In this document: in pieces, positions 11,001-21,780 of the stretch
How positions within the stretch are numbered: position 1 is the first letter of the stretch
Layout: every line of letters starts with the position of its first letter
Source of the DNA: Tetragonia tetragonoides
Lineage: Eukaryota; Streptophyta; Magnoliopsida; Caryophyllales; Aizoaceae
Reading direction: 5' to 3'
NCBI GenBank assembly: GCA_038025085.1
Contig: CM076152.1
Span: 31,561,501-31,625,500, forward strand
DNA length: 64,000 nucleotides
Notes under the pieces: model-generated
What the model was told of the DNA's origin: nothing
Seen by the model: the letters and a program-made list of their open reading frames with translations, nothing else
Database searches by the model: none
Position numbers and translations under genes: made by a program

Positions 11001-13553
11001 TTCATACCTTCCATTCTTTCTAGATACTTGCTGGTTGCAATATGTTGTTATGGTTCTTTTGGGTGTCATTACTTTTATCAAACCCTTATTATGTTTTACT
11101 TCTTTCAGTTGTTTGTGTATTGTCAGGATTGCTTTTCAACTTTCTAAGGGAGAGAAAATTTTCTCTGAACTAACTTCAAATTTGCTAAAGCTTAGTTCCT
11201 GGTTGTTACTTCTATTTTGTGCTTGTGGGTGTTATGCCAGTTATTATTTTGACTGTTTGCTTGACCGAGATATTTGATATCTATTAAATTCCAAATAAGT
11301 TATGCTGCTTAAACAAACATCATGTTACACCCAACACCAAGACGGCTTCTCCAAACTTTGGAGGAAGGGTAGTGGGCTTAGGCTTTGAATCTAGGTAGGC
11401 TTGGTTGGGGCCGGTGGCTAATTTTTTTTGCTGACTTCTAGACTCAAGAGAGCTGCTGAATTCTCAACCATCCCTGCTCATTGTTGCTTGACAACCTCCA
11501 CATCCCCCCCCCCCAACAAAGAAAAGAAGAAAAGGAGAAAAGAAAAGAAAAGTACGCGTGAACACTTTTGACAAAGTTCGCGTATCCTAACAACTCTTTT
11601 TTGTTTCTGTAATTTGTATTGCTGCAATGTTGGGACTTGGGTGAGTTAGATAATTTGTCTCCTCCCTACTTTAACTGCTTAATGTGTAAAAACAAAGCAG
11701 TAACCCTGTGTAAACACCTTGTAACTTGTTATTGGCTTAATGCATGCAGTTGAAGCCCACCTTAAAATTAGAAAGGAGAGATATTAGACAGTTAGTGTTT
11801 GTATCATAGGATTTAATCACTGTAACAATGTCTTGGACTGTCGCATGTGTTATACACTCAAACCTTACCCGGTCATTGCCATTGTCGGTTGAATCAGCTT
11901 TGTTCAGCAGAAGAGCCAGACCTTATGTTCTGTTAGTGAAGGTGCTATTAACAAAACATTTTGATCCTTGTTTTATTCTCTAGAAAGCTTTCCTTCTCAT
12001 CTTTTGCTTTGTTTCTATAGTCTTTATCTCTTGTGTTCATTTGCTCAACTTGTCTTTGAGATGAAAAAAGAGTAGAAACAATTAAAATATTATAACCAAA
12101 AATAAATGATTGGTCAGAGGAGAATGGAACATTTCTCAGTATCAATATGGATATCACCCTCCTCTTTGTTGTATGTTTTGGTGGCAGTGATGTAGCCTAC
12201 AGAAGTTCAGTACATGACAGAGGAATTCGTAGAATAACAATTTGTGCTATTTGTTGTTGGCATGTGAATACATAAAACTCACCCGGGGACAAGTGTATCT
12301 TAATTGTTTCAATGGTAACAAGTTAGGTATCAAGTGTACTTGTATGAGGGCCTCAACGGGCTCTAGGATGTTTGGCGGTTGATATTTAGGCAATAAGTTG
12401 CTGAATTTAAAAAAAAAAAGAAAAATAAGAAGAAGTAATCAGTGCACTTTATAACCAATCTTGCCTTTTGGTTTGGCCCACTTTACCCCCCAGCTTGACA
12501 ATGGTCCTTTATGATCCTTGCATTATGCCTCTTTGAAACATGTGTCAGTGTTCACTGTCTGTAGAATGGGTTACATTTGGCCACACATTGATTGATGTGA
12601 CTCCCTATGCCAGGAGTAATTATTTGGCTAACTTTTGACATAGTTTGGCATTCAGTGACCTTAAATTAAAACTAGGGACGACATAGAGTTCGATGGGTTC
12701 CTTTAAAGTATCCTGGCTTCCTGCAGTTGGTTGCTGCTTTATAATGGTTGCCACTGTTATATTTGATGATCTATTTTTCCCATTTGTTGCTCTTGATTTT
12801 ATCATCGGAAGAGCTTCCTCCTTTGTATCATCCCTTGTTTGTTGGGAATTCATGGTTGACTATGGATTAGTATTGTTAGCACAAAAGCTCAGGTTAAGGT
12901 AATAGTTCAATGAAGAATGAGCTGAGGACATCCCCCCCCCCCCCCCCCTCAACCTGACCCCTCTTCCTCATATTGTGATTTGACCTGTTTATTTTCAGTC
13001 AAAACATCATGTATGGACAGGCTAACAGCTAAAATGTTTTCTCTTCTGATCCAGATGGCATTCTGAACTTCTAGCTTGGTGATTCTTATGTTGCGACAAA
13101 ATGTATGTGAAACTGTTGGATCTTGATGTAGGATTTAATTTGCTCCCTTATTTCACTTGTCAGGGTACCCCAACTTGTAGTTACTATGCACAACATGGAG
13201 TATGCAAATTTGGTCCGACGTGCAAGTTCAATCATCCAATGGGAACAATAAGTTACAGTCCGTCTGCATCTTCTCTTTCTGACATGCCAGTTGCCCCCTA
13301 TCCTGTGGGATCGTCAATGGGAACTCTTGCCCCTTCATCTTCATCCTCCGATTTGCGAACTGAGGTCTTGGGGTCCAACAAAGACTCTTCTCCAATCTTG
13401 TCATCCTCTAGGAGCATAACAAGTGGTTCAGGTGGTTCTATTCTGTCCAAGAGTGGGTCTATTTCTCAATCTGGAGTCCAACAATCTAGTCAGAGTCCTC
13501 CGACTTCAACCAGCCCAACTGACAGCACTGGTCGTGGAGGTACTCCAAGTTAA
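8086..13553 (+). CDS. CCCH-type zinc finger protein, five fingers (C3H58/ZFN-like), seven exons
   Basis: Exons, all with GT/AG borders and a joined open frame: 8086-8161, 8332-8501, 8964-9032, 9504-9623, 9748-10077, 10667-10981, 13164-13553. The product is 489 residues. Five C-x8-C-x5-C-x3-H fingers have cysteines at 57/66/72 (His 76), 104/113/119 (123), 150/159/165 (169), 319/328/334 (338) and 365/374/380 (384). Finger 2 is split by intron 3. The arrangement of three fingers, a Pro/Ala/Ser-rich spacer, then two fingers and a Ser-rich tail matches the plant ZFN-like CCCH subfamily of nuclear DNA/RNA-binding proteins; targets are unknown. The start is the first ATG after the TATA box and gives [16 protein letters not shown], a family-like N-terminus. 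Intron 6 (2.2 kb) is repeat-rich with C-runs near 11505 and 12932. No breaks were seen, so the gene looks intact. Confidence 0.93.
10132..10338. mobile_element. possible Stowaway-like MITE in intron 5 of the CCCH gene
   Basis: The left end reads TACTCCCTTCCTCCTAAG. The right end, read on the other strand, reads CACTTCCTCTCTTAG. The CTCCCTYC start after TA is Stowaway-like, but the inverted repeats are poor. Confidence 0.3.
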
Positions 13554-14300
13554 GAAACAACCAGGGAATATAAATTATCCTCATTTTTGCTTTTGTAGAT
13601 GAAATTTTCAGAAACCTTCAAAATCCATATTCTTTTAGACAAACCCAAGGCAGGAGATTTCTCCCTACCACTTCTTCAACGCCTCGCTTCTGCTCACACA
13701 GCTGTTCACATCTTTGTTCATATGATCTCTATATGGCCATCTGTTTTCTTATTGAATAAGCCATTCTGTATCTCCCATGTCCTGCAAATAATTACAAAGA
13801 AAAATACTTCTCCATTGAACCATGTCCACATCTCCAAATTTTTGGAGCTCACTGTTGTGTTTATTCATGAGCCCGCACGTCCACTGCTCTCTCCTTCCTC
13901 CCCTTCCTTTGTCGAAAATCAGAAAGATCAGTCCTCTCTCGTATGTACTTAGTTCTTCCTTCCACAAACCTTGGTTTTGCATCTTGTATTTCGCGGAACA
14001 AGCTTCCCAGAGCAACTCTGAACTGTAACTGGGAGTTTCGTGTTGTTCCTCTACTTTTTTGGTCTTTGGCGAGCAGTATTGCAAAAAGAGCCATCAGAAC
14101 CTGAAATGGAGACATTAGCTCACTGCCTTCATATAAAACGGTTACAGAGATATGTTGTGACGTTTAAAATGGTTACTGATAATTTATTATGTGACTCATA
14201 AATATGAAGAAAGACCTTTTATTCCATTTCTCTTGAAATTCAGCTTCCAGTATTTGACATGTTCATTTTTAGGCTACACATGCTAATGTATGGAGATGTA
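13554..14300 (+). other. 3' UTR and downstream sequence of the CCCH gene
   Basis: No further coding exon is evident after the TAA at 13551-13553. Small ORFs on both strands overlap one another and have no recognisable motif. The poly(A) site could not be fixed. Confidence 0.4.
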
Positions 14301-14312
14301 TTAACTGACGGC

Positions 14313-14835
14313 GTTCTTTCACTTGAAAAAAATTGAAATGAATTGAATTGATTGTTTTAACTTGATCATTAATTGTTTGAAACTTAAAACCATATTTAAT
14401 ATTAAATTTATTTGAAAGTATGCTTTGAAATCTTTCTAATGATATAGCGACAGGTTTACATTACAACATTAACATTACCCCAGTGCCTCAAAAGAGGCTC
14501 CCGCCTAGGCAGGGTAAGGGGGGTCGGTTGTACGCAGCCTTACCCCTGTGAGAGTCTCACAGAGAGGCTGTTTCCGTTTGACCCGAGATCCGAAGAGCGA
14601 CGATCATCGGCAACTTCACAATAAATAAGAGGTGCCGACAGTTTTATGAGTCATTTTGCTTTAGTCCATTACATTCCGAAGCCAAAAAGTAGAGCAGCCA
14701 TAGCGACATAGGTCTCATTATGAATTTATTTTGACAGTATAAAAAATAATCTGAAGCATAAGTTATCCCTGAGCTGAATTGAATTAAATTAAAGTGAATT
14801 TATGTAAATTCAGCTAAGGAGAAGTAGCCTACATG
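14313..14835. mobile_element. MITE-like repeat (GAATTGAA family) split by a SINE
   Basis: The left part (about 14313-14452) and right part (about 14709-14835) together resemble the MITE at 7209-7482, sharing the word order around TTTGAAAGTATGCTTTGAAAT and the GAATTGAATTAAA-type tail. The ends read GGCGTTCTTTC and, inverted, GGCTACTTCTCC. The SINE sits between them. The TSD of this repeat is unclear. Confidence 0.45.
14453..14699 (+). mobile_element. Au-like SINE
   Basis: Flanked by ATAGCGACA at 14444-14452 and 14700-14708. It contains the Au-type words GTACGCAGCCTTACCCCTG and AGAGAGGCTGTTTCC, with a GGGTAAGG stretch before them. A close relative is at 47957-48189 and a diverged one at 46742-46890. 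The direct repeat shows target-primed integration into the surrounding MITE-like DNA. Confidence 0.8.
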
Positions 14836-14916
14836 AGTGCATGTGTTTCCCTCTCAGATTTTTTTTTTTCTTTGGGCGCTCCTTATATTAATCAACAATT
14901 AAGCAAATTGTACACA

Positions 14917-14971
<55 letters not shown>

Positions 14972-16760
14972 AAAATTCAGCATATAATTACACCCTAAAG
15001 AATGCTTAACGCACTAATTCTTAATAGCATCCATCAACCAAGTCGTCAAATGTCACACATTGGAAAGGACTAGATTTATATAAAGTTGAATAATAGGAAT
15101 AATAAGAAATAATAATAATTTTAATTTTTTTTTTAATCAATCATGCATTTATAAATAATTATTACCTATTCAATGCTACCTTGTTGAGAATTCAATTATT
15201 CATATATACTAGATTTCGTGTCCGTGCGTTGCACGGGTTCTTGTTTATCATCCTTCGTTATTAGAATTAATATAATAAGAAAAATTTAACCATATCAATA
15301 TATAAAGTTGAATATCAGGAATAGCAATAAACAATAATAATTTTTTTTATCAACAAAAAGAAAACAAATTTAACAAAGAAATTACATTTTTTAGTGAATA
15401 TATAATATATATTATTTTTAGGATATAAATATAATACTTATATTACATATTTTTATTAAAATAAAATCAACCTTCAATGCTACCTTTATATATATATATA
15501 TATATATATATACCTGTCCGAGCTATCATTTCATTACTATATTTTTTTAATATACTCAGATAATTTTTTTTGTCTTTTAAAAATTAAAAATATTTTTGAA
15601 TGAAAATGGTGCTGGATCAACATGTTATACTTGTTTTAAGTAATTGGCTTATCTCCAAAAATATTTATTACTGAACTGTAAAAATAATAATATCTATTAC
15701 TGATCACCTAACTTACCATTGCACCTCAAATATATAACTTAACAAATTGTTAATCTAAATGTGACATTGCTTATCACTTTATTTGATTGATCATATCCTT
15801 GAAAAAGTTAAGTCCCAGGGCAAACTGCTAATTATCCCTTCAACTGGTTTATTTGATCCAATACGATTGTCCATTAATGTGTCTTCCGCTAATTAGAATA
15901 TGAAAGTTGAAAGTCTAACCTTCTTTCAAATGAAAATAATAAGTTGCCAGGACTCACCTTCTCCAACAATAATAAATAAATAATAATAAATAAAAAAATT
16001 ATCAAGATGTGAACTTGCATTGTAGTAACCTGCGCTTATACCCACATCTATCTAACACTTATTATATTACGTTTATTTATTTCCACAAATATATTCATCA
16101 TCTGTATTTAATTAGAAGTTTTTTTTTTTAAATTTGTTTGTTTGCAAATAGGATTTATTATAGATAACTAATAGTCAAATCTAGCATCCTTACATTACCT
16201 GATAAGTTAAAAACTGAAAATCTGAGATCTTTTCGATGACATATATAGTTATCATCATTAATTTATTTTGGAATAAAAATTTATCTGAGTGAAAAAGTTA
16301 CACATGAGCTGGACTGAATAGAACTGAATTTAAGTAAAATTAAGTTGAATCAAATAGAGCATTAATGTGTATTTCAATAAGTAAAATTTAAAATTCGAAA
16401 GACTAATGTTCTTTCATCAAATGTGACAATTATATGTTACCTACACTTATACCCACAACTATATAAATTTTATTATATTATTGTACATTTATTCCCCCAA
16501 ATATGCATCATCTATATCCAATTAAATAAACAATGAGATTGTGTTTCCGATTAAGTGAAAAAAAAGATAAAAAAAGAAGAAGAAATAGTTAATACCCACA
16601 AACGTATATCATTAAATAAACATAACCAAATAAAACCATGTAACTCTGTTCATGTATCCCACTGATCATATTACTTAACTATGCTATGACTCCCTCAATG
16701 AAGCTTATATTCTCCATGGATGACTAATTGGATCGTCGGTAGTTTTTGGATAAAGAAAAA
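14709..16760. other. repeat-rich intergenic DNA
   Basis: Holds an (AC)n/A(n) tract at 14917-14968, a Helitron-like end at 15209, a (TA)n tract at about 15487-15511, and a fragment of the GAACTGAA repeat family near 16190-16365. No gene seen. Confidence 0.6.
15209..15240 (-). mobile_element. Helitron-like 3' terminus
   Basis: On the minus strand, the hairpin CCGTGC-AAC-GCACGG is followed after 9 bases by CTAG and then T. That is the canonical Helitron 3' end (hairpin about 10 bp before CTRR, insertion before T). The element would extend to higher coordinates. Its TC-type 5' end was not found, so its length is unknown. Confidence 0.55.
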
Positions 16761-17801
16761 GGGAAAATGGATCTGAATAATCTCACATTTGGACAGTCGT
16801 AAAAGAATAATCTCACATACTATTTTAGCCCAGAATAATTCCACAAATTAACGAAGTTAACATGCATGGATTAAATGAAAACGGTGTTAACACCCGTTAA
16901 CTATTTGCTGAATGACCTATTCAAATTGGAGGGGAATTATGGGAATTAAGCTCTTTAAAACTAACTCATTTAATTAACCTTTGAACTCCCCCCCCCCCCC
17001 CCTCCCCAACTTCACTCTGCTCTCCCTTTAGTCTCTCTCTCTCTGATAGTATCTAAGATGGTCAGTTTTTTCCTTTTGCCAGGGTACATATGCAATTTCC
17101 TCAAGAAGTTCTTCACGTACCATTGTTACTTACAACGAAATAATTTGATGTTAAGACTTCAGTCAGTTACAAACAAAATACTAGAAGAATAATAAACAAG
17201 CTAGGGTGTCATTGTCATGTTCAAAGTCATTTACCCCTAACATGTTGACAATGAAGTTGGAAATACTCGGCAGTGTCTGCTTCCGGTTTGGACTAAAGGT
17301 TATACTGTTAAGTGCTAAAACCGAATTTCGACCTTCCAAAATTACATGTTTACCCTGAAAGACCAAAAGCCATTGAAAATGCTTGCTCAATATGCAACAG
17401 TACTAGTGTACTGCTAACAATTTAGACATATAATTCAAGTTTGAACCTTTTAATGTCATCTATAGTCACAATTCTTCTGCAACTAGATGGGTTACAGTCA
17501 TTTTCATTGTGCAGAATTCACATAAGATCAGCTCATCAACCATAGTGCAGACTGAAAATGAGGGAAATCTCACTTAAGTCCCATGAGATTCACAATTGAT
17601 TCTAGCATGTTTAATTGGTTCTAACATGTTTAATTGGATAATTGAAATTATCAGCGAAAAGTTAACGGCATGTTAACATCGTTTTCATTTAATCCACGCA
17701 CGTTAATTTCGTTAGTTTGTGGGATTATTCTAGGATAAAGTAATATGTGGAATTATTCTTGTATGACCGCCCAAATGTGTGATTATTCACATCTTTTTTT
17801 C
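16761..17801. mobile_element. Mutator-like non-autonomous element with long TIRs
   Basis: A perfect 9-bp direct repeat, AAAGAAAAA, flanks it (16752-16760 and 17802-17810). The terminal inverted repeats run about 150 bp: left words GAATAATCTCACATTTGGAC and GGATTAAATGAAAACGGTGTT have inverted partners near 17640-17790. The TIRs are diverged (roughly one change in seven by eye), so the element is not young. The interior holds a C-run (16989-17003), CT repeats and a short minus-strand ORF at 17181-17390 without recognisable domains, possibly a captured fragment. No transposase is present. Confidence 0.75.
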
Positions 17802-17965
17802 AAAGAAAAATAAGGAATATGAATACATTATAATTAACAATTAGTTATAGGACATATACTTATGAATTATGAGTTATAACAACTTATTACTCAGCATAAT
17901 AAAAATAAAAAGAAAAAATTAATAATCAATTAAAATGTGACACTTGTCACATTACATAGATCTTA

Positions 17966-17970
<5 letters not shown>

Positions 17971-18024
<54 letters not shown>
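17971..18024. repeat. (AT)n microsatellite
   Basis: About 27 AT units in a row, just left of a CT-rich stretch. Confidence 0.95.
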
Positions 18025-18028
<4 letters not shown>

Positions 18029-18841
18029 TATTGGTATAGATGAGAGAGAAAGAGCTCTCTAGAATCTCTCGTACCCTTCGCCTCAAGAGACCCCTTACCG
18101 CTTATATTGGATCCCCAAAATCTCTCCACCTCCTCACTCTGAGCACAAAAATTGCACAAAATCAAAGCTAATTTCAACAGATCGAGTAATCTAGCCTCTA
18201 TCTGCCCACTTTCTAGCTTCAATTATGAATTCTGGGTTTTGGGTTTGGCAAAGTTGCCTAGATTCTTCCCTACTGCTAGTGAACCGTCGATTCATTATTG
18301 GGGTTCCAATAAATCTTCTCGTCGTTTTGCTATTTGTTCCCCAATTAATCTGGGGTTGCTTCTGCTTCATTAATCGCGTCTCAATCTCAAGACTTGGCGT
18401 GTTCGAGCAAAGAATTTATACAAAAGGGGCTTCTTTGCGACGAACCCTTCATTTCTTCAAGCTGTCAGTATCAAATTGTTGCAGGTAGCAATAATTATTA
18501 TATTGGGATGGTAACTTATGCGCTATTAATTAAGTTAAGTTTTATTTTATTGCTCTCCTCATTCAGTGTGTTTTACGTGGTGTGTTTGTGATTTAGGGGT
18601 GGGTTAATGCTAGAAACTTAATGATTGTGTGCTACTTGGTTTCTTGCAATTTGGGGGATTTTCTTTTGCTTTTTAGATGTTTGGCTCTACAAATCTCTTC
18701 TTGTGTCTCTCAATCTGTTCATTATTTTAATCGGGGGGATTTGCTAGGTTCCGGACGAGTATAAATTGAACCCATTGGCTTTCATTTTGGCTCACCACAC
18801 TCAAATTAACCCTCAAAGCTTTTTCTGGACTACAAAAAATT
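18025..18841. other. unassigned stretch before the LINE; possible LINE 5' UTR
   Basis: Starts with a CTCTCTAGAATCTCTCG-type pyrimidine-rich leader, resembling plant L1 5' ends or a gene leader. ORFs at 18152-18591 overlap in all frames and show no domain. It could be the 5' UTR of the LINE that follows. Confidence 0.3.
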
Positions 18842-18843
18842 GG

Positions 18844-18951
18844 TATGGACTTAGACCATGGTGGACCAATGAACTAAATCTTTTTAAATATACCCTGCAT
18901 GTCCCTAAACATTTGCACTAGTGTTCTTGGTCCACGGTGGACTATGTCCAC
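18844..18951. mobile_element. small foldback (MITE-like) element
   Basis: The arms ATGGACTTAGACCATGGTGG (18845-18864) and, inverted, TGGACATAGTCCACCGTGG (18932-18950) pair over about 28 bp around a 50-bp loop. The target duplication is not clear. Confidence 0.45.
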
Positions 18952-19369
18952 TCAAGACATGCTATTTCTGGACAAATATGAACTCCAAACTCTCTAATTC
19001 TCAATCTTCCAACTCTAATGGCTTTCCACTTCGACCGCTACTCACCACCAATGGAGTTGAGCTAATATCTCTTCATCCCCTCTCATCTCGTCTGGTCGCT
19101 CGAGTTGAGCTGCTGATGGTTGTGGAGATGTTCGAGTACCCCCACTCCTTGTCTCCTTCATCTCCAACCTCAGGGGTGGAATGGTGGATACAAATCTCAC
19201 TATTACTTCCGCTACCCCTATAGAACCTCTTATTCTAATAACGTGCTCACTGACTATGGTGGTTTCGTAGATCCACCCAATCCCAACCCTAATCCTAAAC
19301 TGTTGATAAAGAACCTGACTTGAGCTCTCTTGCTCTCCATGGTAAAATCTAGGGGGGGTTGTGCCCCTC

Positions 19370-20495
19370 CCTATCATTCTCTATATGTCCAAGCGTGACT
19401 GGGTTGAGCTTAAAGGGATGTTACATTTTTGGAGCTGGGTATATGGTTGGCTCCAAATTCGCTTTCTTACTTTGGTTGACAAAAACGTTATCTAGGTTGA
19501 GAGACCTTGATTTGCCCAAGGTCTCAAATTTATGTGGAGACAATGGGAACCTGCCTTTGATCTTTACTCTTATCAGTCTTGTGCCATTAAATTTAACTGA
19601 TCAATGGTTTCGCATCCCACGCTTACCCATTGAGCTGTTGTCCCTTGGCTAGCGACAATTTGTTGTATGTGGGTGCTCTCACTGGTCTAAGGTTAAGGGG
19701 AAGTTTTGCTCGTGTATGTGTGCGTATTGATGTCGATCTCTCAAACCTCTCAAAGCTTCAGTTACTGTACACTTTGGTCATGGTATTTCCAAGTGTTTGC
19801 TCTCTGTTATGAAGGCTTGGACACTGTTTGTTCTCTCTCTGGTTTGACTGATCAGGATACAAATGCTTGTTCTTTTATCCAAAATAATGATTTTTGTGTG
19901 ATTGTAGAGTAGTTGAATGCTACAACCCTCTCTACTCTTGATGTTCCCCCTCCTGTGTCTTCTGATGCTATTGATAACCCTCCTGAATGGGTTATAGTTC
20001 TTCCCCAAAAGAGAACTAGAGTTTATGCACCTAATCCTAATCGTCATGGTAAGCATAAGTTTAGAGCATCTTCTTTCCATGGTAAGTTTAGAGCTCCTGA
20101 GGGTCTTAGGGCCAGTCCTAATGGGATGCCCAGTGCTTCCCTATGCGTGTACGTACTACTTCTAATATCATTGATATTCTTAATGGAGCTGAACTGATGG
20201 GCTGTGTGTGGTGGATGGGGATGACTTTAGCCCAATTAGGGGTGGTGGTTCTCCACCTTCTTAGCATATCCCTCCTATCCCCCATGTGAGTTCGTTGGAA
20301 GTTCCTCTGGCTAATGGAGTTACTGTTTCCATCTCCTCCTCTCCTGGGTTCTTGGTTGCTGAGGTGGACATGGATTATGAGGATCAGCTGGTTTTTGAGT
20401 TCTCCTCTGACTCCTTGAAAAGGAGGAAAGTGGCGAATGTGGGAGACACTGCTAGCAATGGGATGAGGGAGGCACCTGGTGGTGACCATGGCTAG
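19370..20495 (+). pseudogene. LINE ORF1 (gag-like RNA-binding protein), broken
   Basis: Pieces in different frames follow the plant LINE ORF1 order. F-R-I-P-R-L-P-I-E-L (about 19600) matches the usual W-x-R-x-x-x-L-P block. G-S-F-A-R-V-C-V-R-I-D-V (about 19700) matches the R-x-R-x-A-R-V-C-V-x-I-D block. Y-E-G-L-D-T-V-C with a degraded CCHC knuckle follows near 19810-19875. A Pro/Ser-rich and basic C-terminal part runs to about 20495. Multiple stops and frame changes show it is dead. The assignment rests on block order, not on an alignment. Confidence 0.7.
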
Positions 20496-21036
20496 GCTCG
20501 CCCAATGATGATTTACCATGGCCCATCCCATCTATCTACTACCCAACCTTTTAATTTAGTTTTGTATGCTTTATATTCTCAACCTTTGCCCAAACAGTTT
20601 CTTAGATTGTCAGGTGCTTATTGTCTTAATGTTTGCCCTTTTGTAAATCCTAGACATTTTAGACTTTATGGAAGATTTGGATGGGTTTTATTAGTTACGT
20701 TTGCCTTATGTTAATTCGTAGTAATCTCTCTACTTTAATTTACAAGTTTAATCTGTTATGTTATCTTTGTTCATGGATGATTTCTTATTTTGAACGAATA
20801 TTTGGATAATGACTACTTTTTCTCACACAAGCATCAATTTAAGGTATTTTGTTGTTATTGCCATTTAAGTGTTTTTTCACAAACACTTGATGGACAAGGC
20901 TTGTTTTGCAGCCATGAATATGTCATGAACAAATGCTTCAAAATCATCTCTTTGGATGTTTTTCGTTGGTACAATTTGTGGCACCATCTAATTATTCAAA
21001 TCAATTATTTATTGAATAAAAATCATATGTTGAAAT

Positions 21037-21775
21037 GTTAATGGAGTTAAGAAAGCTCAAGCAATCAGTGAGGCCTGTTTCCTTAGAAAGTTTATCCAAC
21101 TCGATATTATGTTTGTTTTAGAGGCACTAACTAATACTGCAAACTCTTTTAGACTTATTAAAAAGTTGGGATTTAATTACTTTGAGTACATTAATCCAAT
21201 AAACCACTCTGGTGGCATTTGGCTTTATGGGATGAGAACAATACTGAAATTAAGCTGCTTCATGAAATGGATAAAATTATTTCCTTAGATGTTCAGGATT
21301 TAGTAGCTAATCACCAATTTGTAATATCGGGTGTATATGCACTGACCCAAGAGTCCCAAAAAGATCAATTTTTGAAAACAATTAGAACAATTAAACTCCA
21401 CAATAACTCTTCACTGGTGTGTATTTTAGGGGACCTTAATGAACTTTAATCCCAATGATAAAAAAAGAAGGTCCTCCTTGTTCCTCTTAGCGCTTTCTTC
21501 GTCTTAATAATTTTTGTGGCACTCTCAACTTTGACACAATTACCGTAATGGGTCGCCTTATACTTAGAGGAAAAATTCAATGGAGTTTTCACAATGGAAA
21601 GATTAGATCGTGTATTAGGTCGTGTTGACTGACTCAAATGTTTCCCAATAATTTAATCTGTCACCATCCATTTTCATGTTCTGATCATGCGCCTATTGTG
21701 CTTGGCACTAGTGTTACTCACTCTAATAAACCAAGATCTTTTCACTCCAACTGCGGAAAAGTTAATTAAAGAAGC
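21037..21775 (+). pseudogene. LINE AP-endonuclease domain, broken
   Basis: Reads W-N-V-N-G-V-K-K at about 21035-21060 (the N-x-N start of LINE endonucleases). Then come G-G-I-W-L at about 21210, L-G-D-L-N-E-L at 21430 (the G-D-F-N block), and C-S-D-H-A-P-I-V-L at about 21680 (the S-D-H active-site block). Frame shifts separate them. The domain would nick target DNA for target-primed reverse transcription. The solo LTR interrupts just after it. Confidence 0.85.
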
Positions 21776-21780
21776 ATGGT

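Larger units (their letters stand above)
18960..21780 (+). mobile_element. L1-type LINE, 5' part (ORF1 and endonuclease), degenerate
   Basis: First of three pieces of one LINE (others 24478-24827 and 40928-43275). The sequence is interrupted by two LTR insertions whose target duplications allow the pieces to be ordered exactly. The exact 5' end is unknown and could lie near 18045. Without the insertions the element is about 5.5-6.5 kb, normal for plant L1. Confidence 0.8.
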
